12,973 nucleotides of DNA from an uncultured Lachnospiraceae bacterium (lineage in GTDB: Bacteria > Bacillota > Clostridia > Lachnospirales > Lachnospiraceae): positions 1 to 12,973 of the forward strand of contig CAMWUP010000028.1 of the NCBI GenBank assembly GCA_947177465.1, read 5' to 3'. Position numbers and translations under genes: made by a program. Every line of letters starts with the position of its first letter. Position 1 is the first letter of the stretch. Under the pieces are notes generated by a model, which saw nothing but the letters and a program-made list of their open reading frames with translations, was not told the DNA's origin and did no database searches. Below, one piece after another: positions 12,150 to 12,973 of the stretch.

Positions 12150-12973
12150 ATGCAGGTAACTTTTGTATCGAATTACATCAATCATCATCAAGTACCCTTT
12201 TGTGAAGCAATGTACCAAAGGCTTGGCAGGGACTATCACTTTATCCAGACGCAGCCCATGGAGGAGGAGCGCATCCGCATGGGCTGGGGTGAAAATCTGG
12301 ATGCACTGCCCTATCTTCTTTTGTATTATGAAAAGGAAGAGGAGTGCCGCCGTCTGATTGCAGAGAGCGATGTGGTTCTCTTTGGCGGTGTGGAGGACGA
12401 GAGCTTTATTGCAGATAGGCTGCAGGCGGACGGGCTGACCGTGCGTCTGAGCGAGCGTCTCTATAGGGAGGGGCAGTGGAAGGCGATATCACCCAGAGGG
12501 CTTGTCAAAAAGTATCATGACCATACCCGTTACCGGAAAAAGAATGTGTATCTACTCTGCTGCGGCGGTTATGTGGCAAGCGATTTTCATATCGTCAAAG
12601 CATATCCAAATAAGATGTTTAAATGGGGATATTTTCCGAGACTGGTGGAATACGACATAGACGAATTGCTGGAAAAGAAACGGGTTCGGCGTGAAAGGGA
12701 GGGAAAGATATCCCTCTTGTGGGCGGGGCGGTTCATGGAATTGAAGCATCCGGAGCATGCCATAGAAGCGGCGGCCCGACTGAAGCAGGAAGGTTATCAT
12801 TTTTCCCTGACCATGGTAGGCGGCGGTGAGCTTGCGGAGCGCCTGAGAATGATGGCTCAGGAGAAAAATGTAGAAGAAGAAGTGGTATTTGCCGGATTTC
12901 AAAAGCCGGAAGAGGTACGCGTGTTTATGGAGCAGGCGGATATCTTCCTGTTTACAAGCGACTACAGAGAGGG
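12150..12973 (+). CDS. GT4-family glycosyltransferase (C-terminus outside the window)
   Basis: An open frame of 274 codons begins at the ATG at 12150 and is cut off by the window edge. AAAGGTG at about 12135-12141 is a good ribosome binding site, and the N-terminus MQVTFVSNYINHHQVPF is typical of glycosyltransferases that receive sugar nucleotides. The visible C-terminal half has WAGRFMELKHPEHAIEAA near 191-208, the donor-domain entry of GT4 enzymes. This is followed by TMVGGGELAERL and by VVFAGFQKPEEV near 247-258. The E-x7-E motif and the end of the domain lie beyond base 12973. It presumably adds another sugar to the same polysaccharide. It is separated from the upstream operon by the inverted-repeat element. 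Confidence 0.88.
   Translation, partial: MQVTFVSNYINHHQVPFCEAMYQRLGRDYHFIQTQPMEEERIRMGWGENLDALPYLLLYYEKEEECRRLIAESDVVLFGGVEDESFIADRLQADGLTVRLSERLYREGQWKAISPRGLVKKYHDHTRYRKKNVYLLCCGGYVASDFHIVKAYPNKMFKWGYFPRLVEYDIDELLEKKRVRREREGKISLLWAGRFMELKHPEHAIEAAARLKQEGYHFSLTMVGGGELAERLRMMAQEKNVEEEVVFAGFQKPEEVRVFMEQADIFLFTSDYRE

Noticed and set aside
1..12973. CRISPR arrays, tRNA or rRNA genes, riboswitches
   Set aside because: No regularly spaced direct repeats and no recognisable tRNA, rRNA or riboswitch structure seen; I could not run covariance models, so small RNAs may be missed.

Overview
The window is a stretch of a surface or extracellular polysaccharide locus from a Gram-positive Bacillota, most likely a Clostridia/Lachnospiraceae-type gut anaerobe. 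This rests on three things seen in the sequence: strong purine-rich Shine-Dalgarno sites, a Spo0A-type DNA-binding domain (a family confined to endospore-forming Firmicutes and their relatives), and protein types typical of that family's capsule/EPS clusters (EpsG-like polymerase, WbaP/EpsE-like initiating transferase, Wzz-like protein with a kinase-like tail). The genus is an inference.

Layout. (1) 1-991: the last codons of an upstream gene, then a GtrB/DPM-type polyprenyl-phosphate glycosyltransferase. (2) 992-2578: a regulatory/accessory island holding a stand-alone Spo0A C-terminal DNA-binding protein with a strong intrinsic terminator, facing a convergent minus-strand SAM methyltransferase that has its own extended -10 promoter. 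A divergent promoter then restarts plus-strand transcription. (3) 2579-5176: two adjacent multi-spanning membrane proteins that together look like one GT-C-like enzyme split over two genes, then a family 2 glycosyltransferase. (4) 5198-11905: a second plus-strand unit opened by an extended -10 promoter. Its order is initiating sugar-phosphate transferase, a fusion of a Wzz-like protein, a degenerate BY-kinase and a glycosyltransferase, an EpsG-like polymerase, a GT2 and a GT4, all tightly spaced or overlapping. (5) 11906-12149: an intergenic region dominated by a 138-bp element with perfect 22-bp inverted ends and nested helices. (6) 12150-end: a GT4 glycosyltransferase that runs off the window.

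How they fit together. The initiating transferase would load the first sugar phosphate onto undecaprenyl phosphate. The soluble and fused glycosyltransferases would extend the repeat unit, and the EpsG-like protein would polymerise it under length control by the Wzz-like protein. The GtrB-like enzyme and the GT-C-like pair could add a side sugar outside the membrane from a lipid-phosphate donor, and the methyltransferase could cap or decorate a sugar. No flippase (Wzx) and no catalytically intact BY-kinase is visible here; they may lie outside the window.

The points most worth a second look are the Wzz/pseudokinase/glycosyltransferase fusion, the receiver-less Spo0A effector domain inside a polysaccharide locus, and the 138-bp inverted-repeat element.
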